Of a stretch of DNA of 64,000 bases, positions 47,776-59,154 are shown in pieces (the stretch's first letter is position 1; every line of letters begins with the position of its first letter). The stretch is from Brachionus plicatilis (lineage: Eukaryota > Rotifera > Eurotatoria > Ploima > Brachionidae). Under the pieces are notes generated by a model. The model had not been told where the DNA came from. It was given only the letters and a program-made list of their open reading frames with translations, and ran no database searches. The stretch is taken from NCBI GenBank assembly GCA_010279815.1, contig QEOQ01000204.1:1727006-1791005 (forward strand). The letters are read 5' to 3'. The position numbers were made by a program, and so were the translations under genes.

Positions 47776-49555
47776 TAAAAGTTTAATATTAAAAATTTTA
47801 ATATATTTATATTCATTCTTCCTTGAGAAAAAGAAAAATAGATTTAATCTTTGTGAACACTTAATTATTTTTGAAATTTTCTACCTTATAGTTTCTAATA
47901 TTTAACAATATCGAAATGAATTTTACAGATATAAAAAAATTGAAAACTTTTAAATTAAATTTTAAATTGTTTGATTTTTTTGATTCGATTTATATTTTAT
48001 AACCTAAGCTAATTTTTTAAGTTGATTTAATTATTAATCTCTTTTTCTGGTTTCTTTTAATTCGAATTCAAAAAGTGTTACCTTTAAAATTTTAATTCTT
48101 GATTTGCATTTTGTGTTGTTCTTGCTGCCTTTACACGAGGTATTTTATAAATATTAACCATGATCTTCTCTTGCTAAATACTTCCCATAATTAACAAAAA
48201 ACCAAATTTCTAGATACTCATTTTTCAATTTGATATCAGTATTCCTCCTTAACCTGATTCCTATATCTTTCAATCAATTTAATTGAATCATTCTGAACAT
48301 TTTTTTGAATTTATCACTATCATCCATTATTCAATACTAAATTTTTCGACAGTGCCATTTCTAGATATTCCTCTTGAACCTGATCCTTTGACTTAATTTT
48401 TAATTTATCATAAAGAACACTTTCTTGTGTTGTTTCTCACCCTGTCACCCATTACTTCATATTAAATTCTTTTATTTAAAAGCTGTCGTTATGGACAACT
48501 TGACTTATTCGATTAATATCCATTTTTCATCTACTTTTTGACAGATTTTGACAGATGCTTAGAAACCGAAGTTAAATTAGATTTTATTCAATATGCATGT
48601 TTTTTTTTATTTTTTAATGAAATAAAATATTTTTTATAAAAAATTAAAAAAGGCTAGTAAAAGTAAATAATTTTTTTAAATCCTAACTTTTATTTATGTT
48701 TTAGCTCATGGAGCACATTTAAATTTCTTTGCATGTCGAAAAATGTGAAAAATTAAAAATATGGAGTTTAAATTAGAGAAAAATTGTATAAAAAAAATTA
48801 ATTCTAAAAACCATTTAATCCACTAAAAATGGTTGTTTAATTCAATTGTTTAAAAAAGTATAAAATCTAAATTCTCAATTTTAATGCTGAATGTTCCTTA
48901 AATCGCATATTAGACCTCATTGGCCATACTAAAAAGAGTTATTGTGACTTCAAATTATGCTTTTTAAAATTAATGAAAAATAATTCAATCTCAATTAAAG
49001 AAAAAAGTACGAAATTTAAAGTAAAATTTACTTATCTGTTAATTTTTTCTTCAAAAGCTTCAATATTTATTATTAATTAGAAATAATAAACTATTTTAAA
49101 AGAAAAAAAAGGTTTTTAATTTTCTGATGCCATTAATTTTTTCGATAAACTTAGGCGGAAAATTAAATTTTTTGTTTTCATTCTATTCTAATTTTCAAAA
49201 CTCAATGATGAGTCACCGAATATCTTGCTTAAATAAAAAAAAAATAAATAGGAATTAAAAAGCTTTAAAGAATTCTGAAATTTAACAAAAAAATTAATAA
49301 ATTAATTGTAATATGTTTCCACCTGTGCTCGGATTTTCTTTTTTCAAACGTGGGATTGAGCAAAAGTTTTTATTTCAAAATCTTACTTGCTCGATGATAA
49401 AAATATCGGTAACATCTTTTTAAAGACTGATTCACTTTAGAATAAAAATTAAAATTTTAAATTTATATTTAAATTTTCCGCTCGGTTTTTGTGGCTATAA
49501 AACGAAAAATTGTTATAGGTTCTAAATTAAAATTTTCCCTAACTTTTTTTTTTAA
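47776..49555. other. Intergenic region between genes B and C
   Basis: AT-rich with no coding or RNA gene recognised. The right end should carry the gene C promoter. Confidence 0.5.
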
Positions 49556-52500
49556 ATGTCGAAATTGAGTATTCCGATTTTTTTGGCGACCATTCTTATG
49601 GTCTCTGTAAGTCCTTCATCTGCTCTGTTGGATCTTCTATTAGGCAGTAACATCATTTCAATAATTAATTTTAATAAAATTAATTAGAATTTAATTAGAA
49701 CCATGGGTTAAAAAATGTGAAAATCAAGTAGTTAAAATTTCTTGCAACGTAAATCAGTTTATAGAAATAGCGGATGTCGAGACTGGCATTGATTCTTTGA
49801 GGTGCTACTCAAGAGGTTTTAAAAATGAGGTTTGTCAAAATACTGAAAAGACCATAGAATATATCAAATCTGCATGTGATGATCAGAAAAAATGTAGTAT
49901 TAATATTAATGCTTCAATTTTCGATCCACAATGTCTCGCCGGATCCAGATATCTTAAAATAACTTACAGTTGCAAAACAAAAAAAATTGATTGTAGCAGT
50001 AATCCTTGTGGTTTTGGAGCTATTTGCCGAAATGGTCTCTTTGGTCCGGTGTGCTCTTGTCCATCAGGTACAAGTGGTGATCCTGATTATCGCTGTTGTA
50101 ATCCGCTCAGATGCAGTTGCTTCGGTGACCCTCATTGCACAACTTTTGACAAAGCCAAGTTCGATTTTATGGGACAGTGCAAATACGATTTGGTAACTAC
50201 CGAATGTAAAGGAAAAACTTTGGTAAGCTGAATAGTTTTTAAAATACTAATCACAATAAAATTGAATTTTTGTTCAGCCCAAAGACATGATACCATTTTC
50301 GGTAACTCAAAAACAAGAGCGAAGAGGAGCTGGGCCTAATTCAAAAAAAGTTTCCTACATTCGTTTTATTGATGTAAATGTTTTTGGTAACATTTACAGA
50401 CTTCTTCAAAAATCAAAAGGCAAACTAGGCTTTACAATGAATGGAATAAATATGGTCAGTAATTATAATGATGAGTTCAATGGGCTAAGGATTTATATAT
50501 CAGCTGGAAACTTAATTCTTATCACTAATTTTGGCTTAATGGTTAAATGGAATGGTGTTCACAAAGCAGAGGTGACTATTTGTAGTTATTATGCCGATTA
50601 TGTTTGTGGTTTGTGTGGTAATGCCGATGGCAAAAAAGAAAATGATTTTATGGACAGAGAAAACAACTTGGTTGACGTTTCTTCATCTGATTATTATACC
50701 CGATTTTTTGAATGGGGCAGCAAATGGAGGGTTCCTGATGATACTGCAGATGGATCTCAGCTAGAAGAATGTGTGCCTGAAAGAGACCCTGGTCAATTAG
50801 AACCAATCAAGTGCACAAATGATTATTCCGGCACTGAATGGTGTGGCTTAATGAAAAGCAGAAATGGGCCGTGGAGAATTTGCATATCATATTTGTCAAA
50901 AGAAATACTAGATCAACTGTATGACGCATGTTTATTTGATACGTGCGCCTTGGAAAATGATCCAGTATCTCAAAAAGAATTTAAATGCAAGGCTTTTGAA
51001 GAGTTCACCCAAAAATGTTATGAATCTTTGTCATTTTTGTCTCAAATAAATTGGAGAACTGCAGCAAATTGCCGTAAGATAATAAATAAAGCCAAATTTT
51101 TACAAATCTATTCAAGTTAAAAAAATTTAGCCATTATTTGTGGCCTTAACCAAGAGTATACGAAGTCACTTACTTCAACATGCCCCAAAACTTGTTTCAA
51201 TTCAAGGGGTAACTATGACTGTGGATTCGTGTATCCAGAAGAAGGATGCCACTGTTCTAAATCAACTGTTTTAAACTCAAAAGGTGATTGTGTGCCACTT
51301 AACCAGTGTGGCTGTCAACTTCCTGATAACATGGGCATTTTAGATGTAAAATTTAATTTAGAAAATTATTTAAAATTTCCTATTTTTATTCATTTAGCTT
51401 GGTAATATTTTCAAAAGTTCAGATTGTACAGCTAGATTTAGATGCGAAAGACCAAATGGAAATGCAACTGTTGAACTATTACCACCATGTGGAGGTAATG
51501 CAAGTTGCATTGGTGATATAAATAATGAACCATTTTGTGTGTGTAACGAGGGTTTTGTGGGCGATGGTTTCAATTGTTTCAGGAGTAAAAATTAATCTTT
51601 AAATTTTAATTTTGTCAGATTTAATTTTAAAATTAAAAGTTGAGCCTTTGACGACCACAAAATTGACTACAAGTGAGATTAATTCATAAATATATTCCAT
51701 TTTTAAAAATTGATTGAATTTTTTTAAGGAGCTGTTGATTTCGAAAATTTGTTAACAAGTAAAAACTCTAAATTTGGATAATAAAAAAATGATAATTTTT
51801 TGCAAAAGTTAAAGAACTTATCGGATGTGAAAACCAACAATTGAATTTAGCTTGTTCAGTTGATACTTTTTTAAATATCATTGAAGCCTCTTATGGTCGA
51901 TCAAGTCTTTCAGCCTGCTCATCAGTAACAATGTCAAATGAATTGTGTAGTCCTCTGGATGTCGCCAGCATTGTAAGAAATAAATGCAATCAAAAACGAA
52001 GATGCCAAGTTATGGTAAATTCAGACACATTTGGAAGAAATTGTCAGTCAGTGTCTAAATATTTACAAGTCAAATATCAGTGTATCAAAAGACCTCCTTT
52101 GCCTGATCCATGTTCAGGTAACCCGTGTGGTTTTGGAGCTTTATGTAGGAATGCTAATGGTTTTCCAGTATGTTCGTGTCCAGCTGGTTCAAATGGTGAT
52201 GCAAAAATTAGATGCTGCAGACATTTGAAATGCGGGTATCATAAAAAAATATTTTATAACTTTAAATTTAAAAACAAAAAATTTAGATGCTGGGGCGATC
52301 CACATTGTACAACTTTTGACAACGCCAAATTTAATTTTATGGGTAAATGCAAATATGACTTGGTCACAACTGATTGTTTCAATCAAACACTGGTAATTTT
52401 TTGAAGTTTTAAGCTATTCTTTTATATAATATTTATGAGAGTTACTATCGTTATGGTTTAAGTCGAATTAAATAGTTTGAATTGAAAAATAACAATATAC

Positions 52501-55500
52501 TCAAGTATCATGCTACCTTTATTAGTTGTATCTAATTGTTTTCCCTTCAATTCTTGTCACATTCATATAAAACGAAATTTTGATTCACACTTTGACAAAA
52601 ATTTTGAAAAAAATTCCAACTGTAAGACATTTTTTTTTATTTAAATTCTTTAATAAGAAAAAAAATTAAAAAAAGAAGAAAGAAAGCGAATAATTATTTG
52701 GCTTACAATTCATTTTCAACCAAAAACATTTATCTCTTATAAGAAATCATCTATTAATTAAGTTCAATTTATCAGTCTAGTATATATGCTAATGTACAAT
52801 ATGTTGTTTTTTAAATTCTAATTTCTATTCTTATCATACCAGTCTTTTGTTTTTGGTTTTCTACCGCGCTTATTTTCGAAACCAATATTTTTAAAGCTAA
52901 AACAGATTTGTATCAGTTTAGTTTTAACTGCGGACAGCTACAATATATTTGAAAAATTTTCCAAATAATTTCTACTTTTATCAATTTTTTTCAAATATTA
53001 TTAAATAATAATTATATTTTTGATGTACAGGTTCTTAATTGCCATTTAACTTTATTTAACTCTACCCTCTTTATACATTTATTGAGTACATTAAATTGAT
53101 TAAAATCAAATTTAAAATTCTTAATAACTTTTGAATTCAATAATTTTATAAAAATTTATTCGAGCATAAGTGACTTTTTTTATTTAAAAATAGCTTTTAT
53201 ATTGAAAAATTTTTCGTATGAAAAAAATTTTTTTTAATGGATGTAAATATAATTTGGAAGAAAATTTTTTTTGATGGGAAACAATAATACAATGTATTGA
53301 TATGACAAGATACTTTTGGAAATTTTTATAAAATATTACGTAAAATTTTGTATTAAATTAGACCATTTTACAAACTATGAATTTACAAAAAATTTCATAA
53401 TTTTAAGTTAATTTGTTTTAAAGTAAATAACGTCGGTTTTTCTAACAAAATTAAAAAAAATTACAAACTTTACTGTAAGCTTTTCCAATCTTTATATTAA
53501 AAATCAGCTTTAATAAAGGAATTTTTGTTTAGAAAGTACAAACTTAACTTTTGAAAATCAATTTATTTAAAATTTAAAATTTAAAATTAGAATCAACATT
53601 CGTGATTGTTACTCAAAACTTTATACTGTTTTAAATTCTGATTGTTATTAAACGAAAAGCCACTAGAAAAGTTGCATAAGCCGCATATTGTTTTCCCTTT
53701 ATTTTTCTATCCTCGTTCTTTTCCTTAAATGTAAACATTTTTGATCAATTATGTTGTTCCAAATTAAGAGATAAATAAACTATGAGATTTAAATAAAAAA
53801 TAAAATTGTGTATAATTTAATTCAAATCAATTATTTTAAGCCTGAAGGAATGATTCCATTCAGCATTCACCAAAAACAAGAAACAAGAAATGGACGAGAA
53901 AATGTGGCTTACGTTGCTTATGTTGAAATAAATGTGTTTAATCAACAATTCAGACTGTTGAAGAAAAATGGAAACAGACACAGATACACCATAAATGGAA
54001 TTATCAGACCGAACAATTATGTTGACAATATCAATGGACTGAGAATTTATGTGTCAGGTGCCAATCTAGTCTTTAGCACCACATTCGGCTTGACTGTCAC
54101 TTGGAACGGAAATCACAAAGTTGATGTTATTTTATGTGATACATATGCGAAACATGTGTGCGGTCTTTGTGGAAATGGCGATGGTAAATTTAATAAGATT
54201 TGAAAAAAAAAATTTTTAATTTTATTTTCTCACATTTTAGGTTTGGTGTCAAATGATTTTGTGGATAAAGCCAATAGTTTGGTTAATTCAGATGGTAAAT
54301 TTTACAACCGGAGTATATTTTTATGGGCAAATAAATGGAGAGTGCCTGATGATTCAATTGATTCGGATAAAGCATCGTTATAATTTAAAAAATTCAATCA
54401 AGTTCTTTTATCTAATATAAATAATTTTTTAAGTTGCAACACAAATAATGATCCAGGACCAGAGCCTGAGCCTGTTAAATGTAAAAATGAGACAGTTTAC
54501 AGAAATTATGAGTGGTGCGGAGTTATTAGAAATTATCAAGGTCCTTGGGCGGAATGCTTACTCAAAATTGACCCTGTTTTACTAGAAGGAATTTACGAAG
54601 GTTGTCTATTTGATTTATGCGCAAGTGAAGAGAACAAAACTTTACAAAATGAGTACAGATGTAAAGCTTATGAACAAATAACCAGTGTGTGTAGTGGCCT
54701 ATTGGGATCATTAATTAATTGGAGAATCAAGGTTAACTGCCGTAAGAACTATTTTGTTATCAAGGCCATAGAAAGAATAAATTAGAAAGAATAAATTATT
54801 TTTTAGCTGCGGATTGTGGACCGAATGAAATTTATGATATACGAAAAGAATGTCCAAGAACATGCATTGATCAACTTGGAGACAATGATTGCGGTGAGTT
54901 GAATTATGCTGAAGGGTGCTTTTGTAAAGATTCCTATGTAAGAAATTCATTTGGTCAGTGTATTGATCTACAAGAATGTGGATGCATTTTGCCTGGTGGC
55001 TCAGTCGATTTATCAGTATTTTTACTTAGAATGAAGAAGAAAATTAAAATTTTAAAAAATGACTTGTTTAGTATGGTGAAATTTTTCAACCAAATTGCAG
55101 TGTTAGGTTTGTATGTGATGGCTTAAGTGGACAACTTAATGTAGAAGACTTGAGATCTTGTTCTATTAACGCAGTTTGTTTAGCTGACCAAAATAATCAA
55201 CCAAATTGTGTGTGTATTCAAGGTTTTGCTGGAGATGGCTTTATTTGTGAAAGAGAAACAACTCAAGTTATCCCAGCTACTAGCGAAAATTTTGAATTTT
55301 CACGTACAAATTTTAAAAAATATAAAAATAAATGCTATTTAAATATCATTTTATTAACTAAAAGTTTTAGATTTGGAATTTACTGATTATTTAACTACTA
55401 TAACCGCCTCTGAAACTCAAAATACAAGTATTTATATTTTTATATTTGCATTTATTTCAAAATTTATTAAATACCAAATCCTTTGAAGAATCAAACGAAA

Positions 55501-56500
55501 CCACTCATAGCACAACTAAAATACCATGTTTTAAAGATATGGTGATTTATGGTAAAAATAAATAGAATCTAAGAATGATTTTTAATCAAAAATTGTTTCA
55601 AGGAAATGAGAATCAATTTAATTTTTCTAATACATTTGTTAATGGAACTTCAAGATGTAATTTTAGAAAATTTAAGATATTTTATTTAATTTTCGAAATG
55701 AAGGCGGCCTTTCAAATGATCCATTTTATTTTGAGGAACTTTTAGATTTGGAGTTTTCTGAATGTGAAGGTAATTTTTTAAAATAGTAAAATAGAAGCAT
55801 TCGATTTAATTTTTATGCTAATTTTAAGCTGGAAGTGTTTGGTAAAGAGAAAAATTTTAAATTTCTAATTGAAATTTTATGTTTTTATTTAGCTACGGTT
55901 TCGGAGATCCACACTATCGAACTTTTGTAAGTCTTATTAGAAAATATCTTTTCTCAATTAGCCTTCATTAAATTTTTCACTAAGGATGGTGACAATTTTT
56001 CTATAAACAAAACATGTCCTTATGTTTTGGCTACTGATTATTGTCGAGGAAATTCTGAATTCAAGTTCATCATTTATGTCGACCATGAACATCGTAATTC
56101 AAACGATAAGGCCAATTACATGAAATTGGTCAATATTTACTACAACAAAAAATTCTACACAATCACAAAAGAATTGACAGTAAAAATAAATGATTAAGTT
56201 ATAGATTGAAAATTTTATTTTATTTAATGAATAATCAAGGTAAACTCAGTTTCTGTTGAGCTACCATATGTGTCACAAAATGAAAATGTTTTTGTCAGAC
56301 GAGAAAATCATTATATTGTATTCCAGACCAATTTTTTCACAGTACATTTTGATGGAGATCAAATGTTGAAATTGCATCAATGCAACGATATTGTCTGTGG
56401 TATTTGTGGAAACAATAATGGAAATCCTTTTGATGATTTCTTGTATAGAAGCGGATATATGGTTCAAATTGTCGAAAGAGCTTGTCTAATTGAATTTTAA
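49556..56500 (+). CDS. Gene C: secreted SUEL-lectin/EGF/vWD/C8/TIL protein, two modules
   Basis: Exon 1 (49556-49646) encodes a signal peptide (MSKLSIPIFLATILMVSVSP) and joins in phase to 49699-50222. That second exon holds SUEL, EGF and the start of vWD (CFGDPHCTTFD) without interruption. Exon 3 (50278-51073) carries the rest of vWD (CGLCGNADG) and all of C8. TIL (51131-51346) and EGF-like (from about 51399) follow. Module 2 is SUEL+EGF (about 51810-52235), vWD (about 52288-52393, 53841-54183, about 54241-54380), C8 (about 54434-54742), TIL (about 54807-55015) and EGF-like (about 55076-55260). A short Thr/Ser linker leads to a C-terminal vWD-like domain (55893-56500, GFGDPHYRTF ... CGICGN). 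The first module lacks three introns present in its homologues. The intron 52394-53840 holds the inverted copy of gene B's end. Role as for genes A and B. Confidence 0.82.
53283..53698 (-). pseudogene. Inverted copy of gene B's last exon inside a gene C intron
   Basis: The minus strand reproduces the end of gene B (codons for KTICGLCNF ... NNHEC and the stop) and its 3' flank. The coding start of that exon and all upstream exons are absent, so it cannot be a gene of its own. It is an exon fragment placed antisense in the intron. Confidence 0.85.
53814..54296 (+). repeat. vWD exon and intron block shared with gene B
   Basis: Partner of 45024-45506. Near-identical through exon, intron and the start of the next exon, then abruptly divergent after the word TTAATTCAGATGGT. 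Confidence 0.85.
55893..56437 (+). repeat. C-terminal vWD block shared with gene A
   Basis: Near-identical to 34975-35519 of gene A (offset 20918), introns included. The last roughly 20 residues then differ completely between the two genes (GCSIGF against ACLIEF at the very end). Confidence 0.85.
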
Positions 56501-56689
56501 AACTGAAACTGAAATTTGAAGATTCTCAATTTATTTAAATAAATTGATATTATCATTAATATTTATTAGGAAAATTAATTTGGGAACATCCCGGGACTAA
56601 TATGGTTGCCATAACGCCTTCTTTTCAGCTTCCTTGCGTTATTTAAATTTGAATAAAATTAAAATTAATAATAAAAAATAAGGTATTCA

Positions 56690-57065
56690 GTAACTTAGTA
56701 CTAAATGAATTTTATACTAAATAAAAAATAAGGAATTAAGTACACAGCGAAATAAATACTAAATGAATTTTGTACTTTTCTTATTTAATACTATTTTGTT
56801 CTTTTTTTAAGAATTTAAGCTAATAATTAAAAAAAATTGTTGACATTAAAACTTTTATAGACCTCATAGGTCAAAATTTATAAAAAAAAATAATTATTAA
56901 GATTATAAATAATAAATATACTAAATTTATCTTATAGTATTAATTTCTCGTAGTATTATTTTCTTGTAGAATTAAAGTCGTTTAGTATTAATTTCTTATT
57001 TAAGAATTTAGTACTAAAATCCTTAGTACTAATTTCATAGTATTAAATTCATTTAGTACTAGATT
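56690..57065. repeat. Inverted-repeat element with TTAGTACTAAAT arms
   Basis: The left arm has TAGTACTAAATGAATTT near 56697-56714 and the right arm AAATTCATTTAGTACTA near 57044-57062. Many AGTAC/TAATACT words lie between, so the region folds back. It resembles a MITE, but I could not fix ends or a target-site duplication. Just left of it (about 56580-56640) is a short GC-richer piece. Confidence 0.45.
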
Positions 57066-57715
57066 GCAGTCAATCAAACATAAAGTTGTCATTATAATTT
57101 TATTTTATATAAAAGCTATAACTCTATGGTTAATCTAATAGCACCTTCAAATTATTCACAGTTAATGAAATAATTACTGCCATTCAACTAATTTTGAATG
57201 TAACATTCACGAGGAATGCTACAATCTATCATGTTACACCAGCTATCATCCATTTCAGTTGACTAAGTCTCACACTAAATTATTTCTTAAATAAAATAAA
57301 TAATTTACATTTTTACATTACAACATGTGACTATTAAAATTTTTTTTTAAAAAAATAATCAATTTAATTTTTTCATTTTTGTTATTTTCTTAGTACTTAA
57401 ATGCAATCACTGTATTTAAAATCACTGTATTTTTATATAGTCAATTAAAATACTTGTGCAAATATTTTTATTTATTTGTTTACCTGTAGCGAGTTAAATA
57501 TTATTTTTTTATTTCTTATTTAAATGAACATTTTATTTTTTATTAAATCTTAAGATCTATCAGCAAATATCATTAATTTTGATACTCTTATTTTTAAAAT
57601 TTAAAATTTATTTTTAATCAATTAATCAATCAAAAGAATACATTAAACTAAAAATCACCTTTTAATCTATTAAATAGTTACAAAAAAAAATCCACTAATT
57701 GCATTGTATAATTTT
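57066..57715. other. AT-rich spacer downstream of NIPSNAP
   Basis: No coding signal. It contains the presumed 3' end of the minus-strand NIPSNAP transcript. Confidence 0.5.
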
Positions 57716-58695
57716 TTATTTTGTAGGAGAATACGGAAGAGCCATCATTATTTTAGATTCCATTTTTCGAATTAAAGGAACTGTATTAGCTACACATTCA
57801 TCCCAACCAGGCTTGTTCCACATTTTTTCTCTAGATTCCTTGCGACTAGCTAGATCCTTGTAAGCCCAAATGTGGTGAACATGATAAATTGGTCCTACTT
57901 GAGTGAACATGCCTGCACATCTAAATTCCAAGCGGTTTTTGATTCCTTTACTCCTATAGACAATTTTTAAAATATTAAGAACTAGATAAAATAAATTTTC
58001 TTTACCAATAATTTCCCCATTCAATTAAACTTCCTGGTTTCAAGGCATAGCTTCTCATTTCATAAATATGAGATTCGGTCCTTGACTGCGGCTCTCCCCA
58101 ATAAGTGAAGGAAAGACAAACTTGAGTCTCTCTCCGTCTGACCAATTTCGAAAGATTTTTTTTGATATTCAAATTAGTTTCATCATTTCTTAGCCGTTCA
58201 AAAACAGTTGAGTAATCATTATAGTTTTTGTATCGCCATAAATGAACTGTATAAAAAAAATAATAAAAAAGTTTAATAAAAATTTTAATCGTTTTTCTTG
58301 ATTGTACCATATTGATCTAATACGCCGATTTCAGATCGCCAGCAGCCAGCCAACTTCACCAAATCTTTGTTCTTTTCCATATAAACCGGAACTCTATCAC
58401 CACTTTAACAAAAATCATTTAGCAACTTCTTAAATTTTTTAAATTTTTTTACCAAATTTTTTCGAATTCACTTGTACACCCAGGCTTGACGCGATGAACT
58501 AACCAACAAAAAATAAGTCAATATTTTTTTTTATTAAACTTAAGCATTTTTACTCTCTAACTCATAGAGAACTTGTTGTTCAGCTAATAAAATTGAATGG
58601 GCATTTGTTACTTTTTCAATTTTGCTCCCGAACAAACTTCGCCTTGAGTTTTGAAAAAGAAATTGCGGGATCCTGGTTAACAAATTATTTTTCAT
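57716..58695 (-). CDS. NIPSNAP: NIPSNAP-family mitochondrial protein
   Basis: Five exons, 58554-58695, 58453-58498, 58308-58402, 58006-58246 and 57716-57953, join in frame to 253 residues. The N-terminus (MKNNLLTRIPQFLFQNSRRS) is basic and amphipathic, like a mitochondrial targeting peptide. Two ferredoxin-like NIPSNAP repeats follow. Diagnostic segments are VHLWRYKNYNDYS, IYEMRSYALKPGSLIEWGNY, GPIYHVHHIWAYKDLASRKE and the C-terminal MESKIMMALPYSP. Family members are mitochondrial proteins linked in vertebrates to mitophagy signalling; their molecular activity is not settled. The length is close to that of vertebrate NIPSNAP1/2. The four introns are 44-61 bp. Confidence 0.92.
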
Positions 58696-59082
58696 TTTTC
58701 TACAACCAATTCAAAAGTTTATAAAATGGGTATAAAAAGAAGCTTTATTTTTAAAATTCTAAAAGTATGCGTATATTCTGAATAATTAAACAGAGTTTTC
58801 TATTAATTTTCGAAGCTAGTAAATGCTTAGAGAAAGATGTTAAATTTTGCAAGCTTTGTTGAAGAAATGTTTAGATTCCAAATTTTATATAATAAGTAAA
58901 AATATCATGAGTCTAATTGATGAATTCATAATAGACGGGTGTTGTCAAAATTTAAAAAAATGACATCTTAGATTTAATATTAGATTTAATATTTCTTCAG
59001 TTGATAATTTCAATTGCGTATCTGAACACGCCTTTGAAAAAATTTAAATTTATCATTTATTTTCAATTTAAATTCAACAGGT

Positions 59083-59154
59083 GGTTCTATGGTGTAACGG
59101 TTAGCACTCTGGACTTTGAATCCAGCGATCCGAGTTCAAATCTCGGTAGAACCT
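59083..59154 (+). tRNA. tRNA-Gln (UUG)
   Basis: A 72-base cloverleaf. The acceptor stem GGTTCTA pairs with TAGAACC, the D-arm is GTGTAACGGTTAGCAC, the anticodon stem CTGGA/TCCAG encloses CTTTGAA (anticodon TTG), and the T-arm has GTTCAAATC. All stems pair and no intron is present. The T-rich stretch directly after (TTTAATTTTTT) is a normal polymerase III terminator. Confidence 0.95.

Noticed and set aside
52236..52287. Reading through the short intron between EGF and vWD in gene C as coding
   Set aside because: The segment has no stop, but the homologous positions in gene A and B are spliced introns, and GT/AG sites are present here too.
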